DNA of 64,000 nt from Escallonia rubra. Its lineage: Eukaryota > Streptophyta > Magnoliopsida > Escalloniales > Escalloniaceae. The translations under genes and the position numbers were made by a program. Each line of letters opens with the position of its first letter. Position 1 is the stretch's first letter. Shown here piece by piece: positions 35,326 through 47,929 of this stretch. Below the pieces are notes generated by a model, which saw nothing but the letters and a program-made list of their open reading frames with translations, had not been told where the DNA came from and searched no databases. Location: positions 116,581-180,580 of the forward strand of contig JAVXUO010001155.1 in NCBI GenBank assembly GCA_033065855.1, read 5' to 3'.

Positions 35326-38300
35326 TGTGATACCCCGGATAATACCAAAAATTAATCTAGCCGTGAATTAGATTAATTAAGGGGTGCTATTGCTATTAAG
35401 TAGCATTATGTTGATGATAATCAAGTGTTAAGGAGCTAAAGATGGGGTTAGTGTGGCCTTGGGGGTCAAAATGTAATTTTGGAAAGTTAAGGGGCAAAAA
35501 TGTAATTTTAGAAAATATAGTGAACGGGAAGCATATTTTTTTTTAATTAGCTTCATTGCGATGATAATGAGGTGTTAGGAGGCTAAAGGAGGGGTTAAGG
35601 TGATTTTGGGGTCAAATTATAATTTCCCAAAGTCGAGGGGTCAAAATGTAATTTTAGAAAGTTAAGGGGCAAAATGCAAATTTTGAAAGTTGGCAAAATG
35701 TGTCATAATATGAGGAAATCAGACATGTACGATGGCCACCTCCTGGTTGCAATAAGCTGAGTCGAAGTGGAAAATATTAAAATACTTTGAAAGAAAATCT
35801 GGTGGGAAGAAAATATAAAAAGGAAAGTTTTGGGAGGAAAATGCAATTACAAGAAAGCTGTGAACAGTAACAGTGGCGTGAACAGTACCGTGAAGAACAC
35901 AGCAAACAGAGAGGAAAGGAAGAGAAGAAAGAGGGAAGGAAAAAGGAAGAAGAAGGAAGGAAAGGAAAGAAAGAAGAAAAGGTTGAATCCGAGCCCTAAT
36001 TGGGTATGATTTTGAACCCGAAATTGTGAAAATCGGTTGAATTCAATTGAGTATATGTTGTGGGAGTATATACGTGTATATATATATATATATATTCGGT
36101 TATGCTAATATGTGGTTGGGGATGAAGAAATTGGGGTGAATTTGTGTTGGAAATCATGAACATAAGACCCTAAATCAACAAGGAAAGAGAAAATGAACTA
36201 GGGTTTTGAATTGGGTTGATTTTGGTGTGCGTGGGTGTGTGTTTCAGTGGGTGTTCTTCATCCATGGTGGGTTCGATTTGAATTGTGGGTGTTTAATTAA
36301 GTGAATTTATGTTAACCGAATGGATTAGGGTTCTCAAGTGTAGTGTAATGAAATTGAAGTGGTTTAAGGGTATAAAACATTGTGGAATCATGCGTGATTG
36401 GGGATGAAAATACCCAGGTGTGTCACGGCTGAAGGAGGAAGAAGATAAGTGTGTGTGCGTGAAGGTGACCTAGTGTGTGTGTTGATGTGAATAGTGACTG
36501 TTTTTGTCACTAAAGGTGGGAATTAAGTAATCAGTTTGGAATTCGAATTTTTAAAAATAGTTAGGGTCAGATTTAGCCAAAGTGCAAACAATAGACCCTA
36601 GTTATTTTTAGGAGACCTGTATCGTGAAAAACTTACAGATTTTTCCAAGGTCGAGAAGGGGGTGAACGGACGCGGGAAGTTTGGAAACTTACTGTGAAAT
36701 TTAAAATACCAAACAAGCGCGGTTTTGTGCAAAAATTTTATGAGGATTCTAGGATGTTGGGAAGTTCCATTTCCCAGGATTTCGGGTCATTCCGAAGTCG
36801 TTAGCTATTTTTGGCCGAAGGGACTTTTAAGCGCTCAGTCCGGACACCGGTTCGGGATTTTTGGGCGAAAATTTTGTAAAATATTTTTTAGCTCAAAAAT
36901 GACTTCAGGAGGTTTAATATAGCATTTTAAAGTTCTTTTGAGATTTTTCTGATGCCGGGAACCCTCAGGGGCATTTTGATAATTTGCTACCTATAGAGGG
37001 GTATTTTGGTAATTTTCCCGATAGAATTTTTTGACAGACTTTTTAGTCCCAAAAGGGTTGTAAAACACCTGAAAGGTTGTTTTGAAACTGATTTGGGGGT
37101 GTTGGTGATGTAGCGGCCATCAGAGGGGAATTTTGGTAATTTGCCAGGTTGGCGCTAAATTTTTGGGAACGCGCAATATTAAGCGTCCAGAATGGTGGGA
37201 AGTGAGGAATGGTGTTAATACGTTGAAAATGAGGTGGTTGTTATCACTAATGCATCGATAAGGCTAGATTAAGGATCCAGTTATCGGATCGGATTAACAA
37301 GTTGTCATAAGACGCTATGAACGGTTAAAGGGGAAGGGGTGGAATAAATAGTGCGTATATGTTGAATGATATCTAACGAGCATGGTATTATTTGACTAGG
37401 TGATGCAGCTCATTGCGATCAGAGATTGTGAGTTGCTTCGGCTATAAGCCAATCAGGTAAGGACAATGCGGTTCTATTATGCTAATTCATTGTTTCGATT
37501 AGCATACCATGTTGATGACGTTTATGTTGGACTCTTGTTGTTATGTGTTGACACCGGTAGTCATTGTGACCGGTATACGTATATTTGAATTGTGCTGTTG
37601 AGGACTTAGGGTAGAATAATTCCCTTAGTCCGCCCTGTTGATAGAATTTAGTAAGGATGATGGGTGTCCCAGTATGCTATGATTCGATTCGATTAGCATA
37701 CTTGAAGTTGATGATGGTGTTGTGAAGGGGTTATCGTGTGGTTGTTGTGAGATGCCGGCAGTTATTGATAGCCGATATCTCTTCTCTTTGAGAACACTAT
37801 TGAGGACTTGTGGCAAACTTCTCCCGAGTCCGCCCTATCGTTGATAATGATATTGTTGAGGTCATTGGATGTTGTTGTGAAATGTTGGCACTTATTGGTA
37901 GTCGACATTTCTCTTATGTAAAAACGTTCTTGAGGGCTTGCGGTAGTCTTCTCCCAAGTTCGCCATGTTGATGATGTCACGTTGAACTCTTGTTGTTATG
38001 TCTGAACACCGGTTGATTTGTTGATCCGGTATTCCTTGTTGAGCTGTGTTGTTGAGGACGTAAGGTGAAATAAATTTTCCCTTAGTCCGCCCCGATGATG
38101 AAGTCATGATGCTTGGTTGTAAGGCAGTTAGGGAAAGCACTCTAAATGAGTTCCCTTCATGTTGACAATGTCTCTTCTGTTTATTTGAGACTGAGATGAA
38201 CATCCCGTAAAATGGGACATCAATATGAGGAGGATGGCGTGTGAAACATGATCACTGGCAAAGAGGATCTAGGGCGCGCGAGTCGAGTCTGTCGTGTCTG

Positions 38301-39085
38301 GTCAAGTCTAGTCCGTCGTGTCTGAGTTGCATTGCATTTGATTTTCTTTTGATGTTAATGATTTTAATGACTTGTATTTCGTTGATGTTTATCTTTTCAA
38401 TTTCCTATTTTATTGTTCACTTGCATAGTCAGTCAGTCAGTCTGTCTGTCGGTCAGTCAGTTTTGTCCATGAGGAGGTGGCAGTAATGCTGTTCTATTGG
38501 GCCTTAAAGCCGCTCAGTCTAACGAAAGAAAATTTATCTTTTGACAAGTTATGTTGATGCTGAAATTTATTGACTACTCTTGATTCATTGCTATCGTTGA
38601 GATGATTATTATTCCTCCGAGTCTTTTGAATCATTTGTATACGATACTCCTCGTGTTGTCTTTACTGGGCGATTTGCGCTCATTCCTTATGTTGTATTGT
38701 GCAGGCTATGAGGTTGATCAAGGAGAACCTTCTAGAGAGGAAAAAGACACAAGCTAGAAAAGTTGAGTAAGGGGATCAGTTGTGTGAGGTAAGAACAACT
38801 AGGAATGGTGGAATGAAGAATGTGTTGCGAGATAGGTTGATAAGAGTCCTACGACTACAGTCGTATATTAGGTTGTATACTTTCATGTTGTTTAAAGACT
38901 TGAAAGTCTTCCGCTGCAATATGATGTATGTTTGTAAGAAATTTTTTGTAAGGACGCAATTTGGAGCGTTTATTAATGATGTATGAGTATGAGGATGTAG
39001 TTGCTATGTATTCAGCACAGGGTTTTGAAAGTGATTATGGTTGATAACTCAGCCCGGTGATGTCACTTGGGTTGAGGGTGTCACA
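35326..39085 (+). mobile_element. Solo LTR (3.76 kb) with 5-bp target duplication
   Basis: It begins TGTGATACCCCGG and ends GGGTGTCACA, flanked by AACAG at 35321-35325 and 39086-39090. It belongs to the same family as the solo LTR at 28455. A degenerate repeat block lies at 37520-38100. Confidence 0.9.
37520..38100. repeat. Degenerate repeats inside the second solo LTR
   Basis: Words such as TTGAGGACTTAGGGTAGA, TCCCTTAGTCCGCCCTGTTG and GCCGGTATNTC recur about four times at irregular spacing. They also occur once near 30770 in the first solo LTR. The short ORFs on the minus strand here are by-products. Confidence 0.65.
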
Positions 39086-40260
39086 AACAGTTATGGAATT
39101 ATTTACAACCGGTATTCCCCACGAGTTATTCACAAAACCGATGTTAAAGGAGTTTGTTAAAGTGAGGCAAGCAGATTAAGAGTCGATGGACGACGTAGAG
39201 ATAAAGTTTTGTTGTCATGCTAGATTTGCGGTAAGGATGTTATTGATGGAGGTAAATAGCTGCTGGGAATCTGAGTGGGGTCTCAGGCTTGGAGTAAAAG
39301 ATGGAGTGATCTCAGCTCGATTGACGAGTTACATGGAATGTTCTTACTTGGCTTGTACTTTGGAGCAATTGAAGTCCAACAGCAGACAATGGTATGAACA
39401 GAGGTAGGATAAACATAAGAGAGATAGGCAAGAGTTTTCCTAGGGCAGATTTTTAGAAGCTGACGGGCGTCAGCAACTTTTACAGACGACACAGCAGGGT
39501 GCGCAAGGCCCAGGGTAGGGCATAATCAGATATTTAGGCTGCATCGGCCCAGGGATTTAGACCTTGGCAGAATTCTGGAATTCGATCGGGACATGATATG
39601 GGATGTAGATGAGCGTAGGGTATAGGCGCTTGTCCAACTTAGAGTACTAGATTTGGACCACCGCAGAGTTCTAGAGTCCGACTTACACAGAGTACTGCTC
39701 AGGGTGGCGGGTCGGCTCTTCAGGCCACCCCATATATCATATGCGGGAGGTATCATGGTGGTAGGCCATGCTACAGGGTTACTTGAGGATGTTTTAGGTG
39801 TGGCAGTGTGGAGCATCAAGTTCAAGACTGTCCAGTTGTTAGAAATAATCGGTCAACTTTCCATTTCGTACCTACATCAACAAGCAAAGTTCCTCGTCGG
39901 GAAAGAGGACAAGGTCAATAAGGGCAGACTCAGCATCGCAAGTCCAGTAGGAATAGAAGCCCGGGACATTAGTTAGACTTTATTCAATGTCCACTCAGGG
40001 TGCTACTACATCTGATGCCATGGTGTCAAGTATACTGTTAAACTCGTTAGATGCTCGAATGATGTTTGATTCTGGAACGACATATTTTTTGCTATCACTT
40101 ACTTTTGCATAGCTATTGAGGGTGAGAACCCATCCTTTATGAGCTGATCTTGTGATAGGCACTCCGTTGGGAGAGTATTTGACTATTCTATGGTTCTCTA
40201 TGATTACACAATCCATGTTGCAGATAGAGGTCTTCCTGGTGGATCTCATCTGATTTGTTG

Positions 40261-41517
40261 TTTAGGATTTTGATAGTAGGTATGAATTGGTGAATCATTA
40301 ATCACGCATCCGTGTATTGTCAGGGTAAACCCTAATAGTGTTTGAAAGTTTGTAAGGTTTGGATTGTAATTAAGTTAGCGATTTGATTTATGAATAAGAA
40401 TGGTGTTGTTGAAGAATGACGAGTATTAAGTCTGAAAGTTTGGTTTGAGAGTACGATAAGAAATTTGAAATCCTACTTTGTCTTCTCGTTCATTCTTTTG
40501 TACATTAAATTCAATAGCGACTTAATTAAATGTTAATCCACTCCGAGACGTCGAAAAATATGTCATTCATATTGAGTCCTCTTATTCCTTTTCTAAGATA
40601 TTTATCTGTTTCTTTCAAATATATCTGCACTTGATGGGATAGTAACTGACCCACTGGCTATGGGAAAGTTACGAACTCTATTAAGGACCAATAACCTTTA
40701 CTGATTGTAATTGCTTCGAGTCATTGGGTAAACTTTGTTTCATTAGACCTATACCATTATTTCTGTACTCGTCACTTTTCTAGAATATCACATATTTGCA
40801 TTGAGAATATTGATAGCCAAGAGGTATGGTTTTGTTAAAAAAAAATTACATTTTGATCGCCCAGTTGTGACTATTGTTACGATTTGGTCCCTTAATGCTT
40901 GACTGAGATCATTGTTTGTTGTGATTAATATATGATGTTTTGTTGTATAGTTACCACTAGTTATTTGTGATTGGTGTTTGTCTAATATGTTCCAAAATGG
41001 TAACATGTTATAATTGCTGCGTGTAGCTAATCTGGTTATCAAAGTTTTGTTGTGTTCTGTTCTCAAATGATTTTGAAACTGACAATATGTTATGCACATG
41101 TATTTTGACCTAACATTAGGATCTGCAGGGCTTCATTTGCCCTGATATGAGATTGGGTAGATTTCTAAGCCTCAGATAATCTGTGAGTGAGAGTAGACTC
41201 TAAGAACTGAAGGATTTCTAAGCCTCAGATAATCTGGATTAGATTTGGTCAATCTATTTGATAGTTCGATATAAGATTGAGATTTTTGTTGATTATACAA
41301 TAGTAGACCCCATGTTACTTGCTTTTAGAACTGAAGGATTCAAAATGTTTAACTGAAATAGATGATCGAAGGATAAGGCTATAAGATTTTGTAAATAATG
41401 TGACTGTGAATTGGAAGTGATGTGATAAATTAGAACCTTAAACTCTTGTCGAAAAGTGCAACACACAAGTATGTAAAATCGTAGGTATGCAACACATAGC
41501 TATGTTAAGATGTAATT
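40261..41517. other. Unassigned part of the decayed Ty3/gypsy interior
   Basis: No RT or integrase motif is readable. A direct repeat GATTTCTAAGCCTCAGATAATCTG-like block occurs at about 41160 and 41213. The boundary with the truncated 3' LTR lies in a TG microsatellite at about 41518. Confidence 0.4.
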
Positions 41518-43695
41518 ATGTGTGTGTGTGTGTGTGTGATGTGAATAGTAATTGTTTTTTTTCACTAAGATGTGTGTGTGGGGGGGGGGGGGGGGTTATT
41601 TAGGTATTTTATATGATTTTTAATAAATAGTTATGATCAAAATTAGACAAAGTCAAACAGTGATCCCCATTATTTTATGTGATGTACGCTCTGAAAATTT
41701 TCGGTGTCCGCCAAGGTCGCTAAATTAGGGTTTCGATTAAAGAAAATTCTAGATTTATTTCATATTGCAAACCAAGTTATTTTAATCTGAAATTTTTTAT
41801 TTTACTGAGATATTTCATTATCCAAAATTTTGTGCCATTCCAAGGCCGGTATATATTTTTATCAGAACCGGCTTCTGAGCACTCAGTCCAGACATCGGTT
41901 CGAGATTTTTGGGCAAAAATTTCTAAAGTATTTTTGGGATTTTTCCGGTGTCGGGAACCCCCATAGGATATTTTGGTATTTCGGTAATTTTCCTATAAAA
42001 GGTATTTTTGGATAAATTTACATACAGTAAGGTTATTTTAATGATTCTACTTACGGGAAGGCCGTTTTGGTGATTTAAGTCCTAGATGGGCATTTTGTAA
42101 TTTTACACCTAAGGACATTTTGGTAATTTCACATACCCGGTGAGGGAGGTTCATTTTGAGAGTATACGTGAGTCCATATTAAGTTCTAATATTGTATTGT
42201 AGTCTATGCTCTGATAATTTGATTATTCCGTTTAGGTTAAAACAACTGACTTTTCGGTTAGAGAGCTTAGTTACGGATCCAGGTATGGCTTTCTGTCTGA
42301 ACCCCAGGTAAGGATTTTTAATTGAACCCTAATTTCAATAACTTGTACTCATAAGTATTCTTTCAATTTTACTTATGGCTATTGTCAAATACTGAACTAT
42401 GCATTGATATCAACATGTTATTGCCAAAGAAACCCTAACATTCTTTCGATTATTTGAAAATCTTATCGATGCTCGCTTGTTATTGCATGTTGAGCAAATT
42501 CGATAATTGTTTGCACTCTTCTTCGGAATTGTTATGCCTAGATTCGATAACTGTTCACAATCTTTCTTGCTATATGCTTGTAATTATTCTGGAATTCTAA
42601 GTGATGAATTATATCAGTATGTTTAATGGTTATTGACACTTTAATTGTTCTAGTTATGTGCATTCAGGTTGGGGATCATTATATTGCATATTAAGCAGTG
42701 AATTTCTTGTTGGTTTTGTGACTGTTAAGGCTAGTTTGTTACTGCTTCCTTGATTGATGAAGAGGACTAGTTATTATCGTACATTGTGCATGTGTACATC
42801 TGCGCATTGCCTTAATGGCATTGCATCTGCCAAGGATTAAAGTCTTTGAATTGCTTACACTGTATCTTACAATGACTATTTTTGAAAACGATGTTCAAAT
42901 GAAGGTATTGTTACCTAACTGAGGGGATTGAGTTGAAACTCTTCCCCATACCGTGATTAAACCGTTTGTGTTTGTACGAAACCCTTCCCCTATTTCCCTT
43001 GAAATATTTGTATTCGTTTTGACACTCTTTGGAAAATCATCTTTCTATTTTTAAAATGATGGCTTTGAAAATGATCTTCAAACGAGAGTTTTGATATATG
43101 GTTATAACTGTTAATGTTTGTTTGGAAACTGAGATGATTGCTAATGTTTGTTTTGGTGTTTGCCTATGATTGTTTTTGGTCGTTTTTGATATATGCTTAT
43201 AACTGATTATGGTTGTTTTGGAATTAATAAACAATTCATAATGCATTGAAATGTTTTGAGAAATATTCCACAATTGAACTCCCGAGTCATCTTGTAATTT
43301 TTTCAGTTGTTCCTTGAACGACCTTACTAAGCTCTCAAAAGCTCATCCTTCGTTTGATTCCCTTCTGCATGTAATGATCAACTGTGGCATGCTCGAGAAT
43401 ATGTTAGAGTCTGTGTGAGATTATGGTGAGCCCACCACTGCTATATAGTGAGACCCCTGCGTGGGTTGGTACTGTCAACTCATGCTATAAGATCTCAACT
43501 TTGTAAAGAACCTAGGTTTTAATAGTTTAAGTTTAAGCAATTTGTAATCTTGTATTTGGAAGAATGTGAGTGAACGTCGGATTAGATGCTTTAAAGTATG
43601 TGTTAGTAAACAGGATTTGATATGTTTGATGTGATGTGGTAGGTTAACACCCAGGAGTTCGGGGCAACAAAGCTCCGGATTTCCAGGATGTTACA
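41518..43695 (+). repeat. 3' LTR remnant of the nested Ty3/gypsy element
   Basis: It matches 32400-34643 through to the same GGATGTTACA end. It carries a run of 16 G at 41580-41595. The first third of the LTR is absent. Confidence 0.78.
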
Positions 43696-43700
43696 CTGCT

Positions 43701-44790
43701 GTACTGGAAGGACTGGGATTCCGAGAGGAAGGAGGCCCTATGGGAAGAGTGGCTGGCATGGTTTGATAAAGTGTTAGCTAATATTTGTTAAAATAGTACC
43801 TTATACTTAAATCAATCATTGATTGTGTAATTTGATGCATTACATGAGGGGTTCGAGTCTAAGTCGCCTGAGCAGCGGGCATTGGGGAGGATGGCCTTCA
43901 TTTTGCGTATATAGTAAAAATTACCGGTGTTGGCTACATCGCGTACGGGAGCGAGCCAGAAGTTGGTGGCGTAGGGGGCACTAATGAGGAGTGGAAGAGG
44001 TATCCCCCTCATTCGATCTCACTATCTGTATGGGGACAGCTGGTTGATAAGTGGATGACTGATCCATCTTCGGAGCTGAAGCATAAGAGTGGGAGGGCTA
44101 ACAGAAAGGATCAGGTAACTACGCACGCGGCTGGGTCAGTGCCGCACGATGTCATCCGACATAAGAATGCGAAGGGGCACCTGCACTTGGAGAAGGATGA
44201 GGCATGTGTTATAACGTACTTTTAGATGCACATCCGGCGGAGGAGTTCGTTTCCAAAGTTGCTCAACATATCGTTATAAGTTACAAATTAACTTGTCTAT
44301 AGTTAAAATTTTGATAATGTCTTCAATGTCTATTGCGTTGATGTCATCGAACATATGGACATATTAGGATGTCTGGGCAGCAGTCTAGTCAGCCATCAAC
44401 GTCTACGAGTACGAGTACCGAGGGATTGAAGCGATGGTTGGATACCGGGGGTCGTCGATAGCAAAAAATGGCATGTAACGGACTGCCCAGAGTGACTGCA
44501 CGTGTCGTGATGGAGAGTCCCCACCCCCTACTGGCCCTCCATAGACACTGACACGGATCACAGAGTGACAGTTACACCCAGAGGATGTTCGTCGCATTGC
44601 TTGAGAGGTGGTCAGGATGATCAGGGAGGATGAGGTACAAAACGGTTATTTTATGAAGTCAATATACATGAACAAACACAATATACAATCACTAACAAGA
44701 ATGCTTGCATGCTTTTAATGTTGGACATTATTGCGTCCCTATCCGAGTCGGATCCGGATGACACCCCCGTAGATGATGACGAGTAGGGTC
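43701..44790 (+). pseudogene. CACTA second ORF, continuation after the insertion
   Basis: YWKDWDSERKEALWEEWLAW and FDKVLANIC lead into a likely intron. Later reading gives THAAGSVPHDVIRHKNAKGH and LHLEKDEA near 44110-44205, resembling the accessory (Ptta/En/Spm) protein of CACTA elements, which has a conserved His/Ser-rich block and coiled coil. A short acidic end (DPDDTPVDDDE and stop) is readable at 44750-44786. Frame breaks and missing borders show decay. Confidence 0.6.
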
Positions 44791-45109
44791 CAGATCCAAG
44801 TCTTGACGAGCCCTGACCCTTCCCTTCTTCCCCTCCCCTGCCCTCCTGGAATTATGCTCCCCTCCCCTATTTTTATTCCCTTCCCGCTCTTGTCCCCGCC
44901 TCTTGTTATATTTAGTTCATAGCTGGACAATATAGTATATATTTTTTGTACAATTATAATAAAATGTGTACAATTATAATAGAATGTGAATATATATTTT
45001 ATGTTTTAGGTTTATATAATTGTCGATTCATAATGTGGATTGAGAATTTTTTGTAGATGAGTGTTGATTCGTTGTGGATTATATAATGTGATTGGATTTG
45101 AATTACAGG

Positions 45110-45612
45110 TTTGGGTATAAAAAAGAATTATTGTTAGCGACGGATTTTTATTTCGTCGCTAAAAGTCAATAAGAACAGTGTTGTGAAAAGCTTTTGCGTC
45201 GTTAAAGGTTTTGCTGACGGATCTTTAGCGCTAGACCGTCTGTGCTAAAAGTCAATTATTTTTACCGACGGACCTTTAGCGACGTAAATTTCGTCGCTAA
45301 AGGTCTGTCGATAAAACCTTTAGCGACGGAACATTTCGTCGCTAAAAATTTTTCAAAAATAATAATTTTAAAAAAATTAAATTAAAATACGAAAAGACGG
45401 AATTTCCGTCTTCAATGGAATTTAGAGTCTTTTGTTAAAAGTTGAACTTTTGGCGACGGATTTGAAAATTTTGTCACCAAACTTTTAGCGATGGAGTTAT
45501 TAGAAACGAACTTTTAGCGATAGTGTATCCGTCGCTAAATGTCTTTGATAACGGAATAAGGACTTTTAATGACATGAATTGTTCGTCACTAAAAATCATT
45601 TTCCTTGTAGTG
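45110..45612 (+). repeat. CACTA terminal region with GCGACGGA subterminal repeats
   Basis: More than ten copies of (TTA)GCGACGGA or its complement TCCGTCGCTAA occur in both orientations, ending at TTCCTTGTAGTG. Such arrays are the binding sites of the CACTA accessory protein in related elements. Confidence 0.85.
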
Positions 45613-46314
45613 GGAAGACTTGTACGGCTTTATAAACATTACAACATCCAATGAGCCTAAACAATTAGATTCTTTGATGATGCACCTCCATAAACATCTC
45701 TTGCTGAATTGATGAAACAACATGCCGACTACAGCGGAACAAATTGTTTGAGAGAGAACTTTTTTAAAGGTATTACGAACCTACGAAGAGAAATCATACA
45801 AACTATTTTTTAACTCAACAAATAAAAAGTCTTATAGTCTGGTTGATAAAAACCAAGTATACCCGTATCTATTTATTATGGATGCACTATAATTTCTCAA
45901 ATGAACATTATTTCGTCTCCTTTCCTAAGGAGATGTGACTTATGCAAAAACAACAAGTGCTTTCAAGAAATTGACACTGTATTTGTGTAACTGCACATTG
46001 TTTTAACAAAAGTTATAGATAAACTTTGATTTTGGTTTAGAGCCCGCCTAAACAACACGTCAGTTTTTAAAATTTATAGATAGCATTCCGGCCTTTCCCG
46101 AAGACTAATAAGGAAGTAATATATCTTATTTTTACTATAAAGTATAGTTATTTGGCTACTCATGTTAATACACACTTTTATTTTATTCTCTAAAAATCTG
46201 ATCTTTAGTATTAAAAATTAATCTATACTATTTATATCTATATCTATATCTATACTACTTATAATTATAACATTTTTTTCTAATTTTTGGTGTATTACCC
46301 ATTTGGTGTTACAC
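45613..46314. other. AT-rich spacer, no gene seen
   Basis: Between the CACTA terminus and the large Tat element. A TATATC microsatellite lies near 46225-46260. Nothing else is recognised. Confidence 0.5.
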
Positions 46315-46564
46315 TGTTCCCAACCCATCTTGGTCAGACCCAATGGCCCGCTAGGGGTCCCATTACGCGCGAACACGTCAACATTGTCAACGGTCAATTT
46401 TCCAGCTCATCAAACCGGTCAGTGCCCGCGCACCCAAGACACGTGTTTTTCTCGCTTCACGTGCTTCGTACGCGACTTAGACATTTTTATTTTGCATTGA
46501 CGTCACTCACGCTCGCGCAATCGTCACACCGGAGCAGCAGGGTCAACGGACAAAGGCCTTGGCC

Positions 46565-47290
46565 AACCCCATGGGGTCGGCCTCGGCCTCACCCAAGACC
46601 ATGGGGTCGGCCTCGGCCTCCCATGGGGGTTTGGCCTTGGCCTTTCCCCCCGGTTCTTCACTCTTCGCGCAAAGTCCTTTTTGCACTTTTTCGCCTCGTA
46701 CGTTTCGTACATGACTCTGGCACCTTGTTCATCATGTGGGTACGATTCTTGGTAGCATGCTCATCATAAAAAACCTTTCGGATTCGTCATTGCTTATCAA
46801 AACACCTACCGACGGTGCGCCCGAAGTTCGCAAAAGGAGAAATTGCCTTGGGCTCCGAAAATGGAAGTTGGCCATTTGGCCTTGGCCAACCCCAGGGGGT
46901 CGGCCTCGGCCTTCCCCAGGCCTAGGGGGTCGGCCTCGGCCTCCAGGAGGGGTTGGCCTCGGCCATTTTCCCCCGGTGGTTCACCCCTCCGCGCAAACCC
47001 CTTTTTTCGCACTCTTTTCGCTTCGTACGCTTTGCGCGTGACTTTGACACCTCGTTCGTCATATGGATACGATTCACGTCGACACGCTTGTCATAATGCA
47101 ACTTTCGGATTTGTCTTTGCTCATCAAACCACCTACCGTCGGCGCGCACGAAGTTCGCCAAGAGGGGGGAGTGGCCTTGGGCTCCTTCATGGGAGTTAGC
47201 CATTTGGCATTGGCCAACCCCAGGGGGTCGGCCTCGGCCTTCCCCATGCCTAGGGGGTCGGCCTCGGCCTCCACGAGGGGTTAGCCTTGG
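46565..47290. repeat. GGCCTCGGCC-rich clusters in the 5' LTR
   Basis: The word GGGTCGGCCTCGGCC, often followed by TCACCCAAGACCATG or TTCCCCAGGCCTAGG, recurs in three clusters (46580-46630, 46885-46950, 47225-47290). The core GGCCTCGGCC is near-palindromic. ORFs here on both strands (WPWPTPGGRPRP-like) are composition artefacts. Confidence 0.85.
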
Positions 47291-47631
47291 CCTTCCCCCC
47301 ATTTTGGCCAATGGTCTCCCCTCCCGCGCGCACTTGTTTTCTCGAGTCTTTGCACCTCCGTGATGTTTACGGACGTTCGTACATCAACCTCGCGACGTCC
47401 GTCGTGTATCACCTTACGGACGTTCGTACATCAACCTCGGGACGTCCGTTGTCCATGACCGCACACCGCTTCCGCGATGCCCATCGCCCAAAGTCGCGCG
47501 CTACTGCCGAATGACCCGTCGCCGACAACCGCATACCATCACTCACCAACTTTGTCACTACTACATGTTGCATTCATTATCTTGTTATGACAGGTACACT
47601 TAGCTCATATCCTGTCTTCGAGACACCTAAC

Positions 47632-47835
47632 CCGCGCCCTTGCGCCATTCTCATGACACGTGCCCCGGCACCAAATATTGCTCCGCGACGTTCGTCGCCG
47701 CGCCCTTGCGCCATTCTCATGATACGTGCCCCGGCACCAAATATTGCTCCGCGACGTTCGTCGCCGCGCCCTTGCGCCATTCTCATGATACGTGCCCCGG
47801 CACCAAGTATTGCTCCGCGACGTTCGTCGCCGCGC
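47632..47835 (+). repeat. Three tandem 66-bp units
   Basis: Each contains GCGCCATTCTCATGATACGT, GCCCCGGCACCAAATATTGC and TCCGCGACGTTCGTCGCC. The 3' LTR has a similar block at 62585-62770 with a shortened third unit. Confidence 0.9.
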
Positions 47836-47929
47836 CACTTTCACAACACGTGCCCCAGGCACCAGGTATTGTCTCGTGCTATAAGCATCACGCTCATGCG
47901 CCACAATCATGTTGCATACTACCGGGATG

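Larger units (their letters stand above)
34644..40260 (+). pseudogene. Ty3/gypsy gag-protease remnant split by a solo LTR
   Basis: From 34868 (MARTYITGSK) the sequence can be followed with stops and frameshifts to DEADQWW-like coding at about 35235-35320 (GRGRLVVENGS in shifted frames; KMVAKGLTHQKLIYVTWEQ in one frame). The solo LTR 35326-39085 splits it, and the gag resumes at 39091. A zinc knuckle CFRCGSVEHQVQDC (CX2CX4HX4C) is readable near 39790-39831. A protease-like stretch MMFDSGTTYFLLSLTF follows near 40060. No RT, RNase H or integrase remains. This is the capsid-protease part of a Tekay/Del-type chromovirus, long dead. Confidence 0.7.
27814..43695 (+). mobile_element. Decayed Ty3/gypsy element nested in the CACTA
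   Basis: It begins TGTAATATCCC and ends GGATGTTACA. The flanks are CTACT (27809-27813) and CTGCT (43696-43700), a target duplication with one mismatch. The 5' LTR ends at 34643 and is followed by TTGGTATCAGAGC, the initiator-tRNA-Met primer site. The interior retains only gag and protease remnants. The 3' LTR is recognisable only from about 41518, so its 5' part is lost or replaced. Two solo LTRs of another family are inserted in it. Confidence 0.82.
25400..45612 (+). mobile_element. Decayed CACTA (En/Spm) transposon, interrupted
   Basis: The 3' part of a CACTA element can be followed through DUF4218 and DUF4216 transposase domains, an acidic tail, a second ORF cut at 27813, its continuation from 43701, and a terminal region ending CCTTGTAGTG at 45612. 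That terminus is the inverse of the CACTACAAGG start. A 15.9-kb Ty3/gypsy element occupies 27814-43695. The left end was not found. Confidence 0.8.

Noticed and set aside
46287-47311. Several 100-160 codon ORFs rich in Pro, Arg and Trp on both strands of the LTR
   Set aside because: They follow the GGCCTCGGCC repeats, change frame between the two LTRs and match no family.
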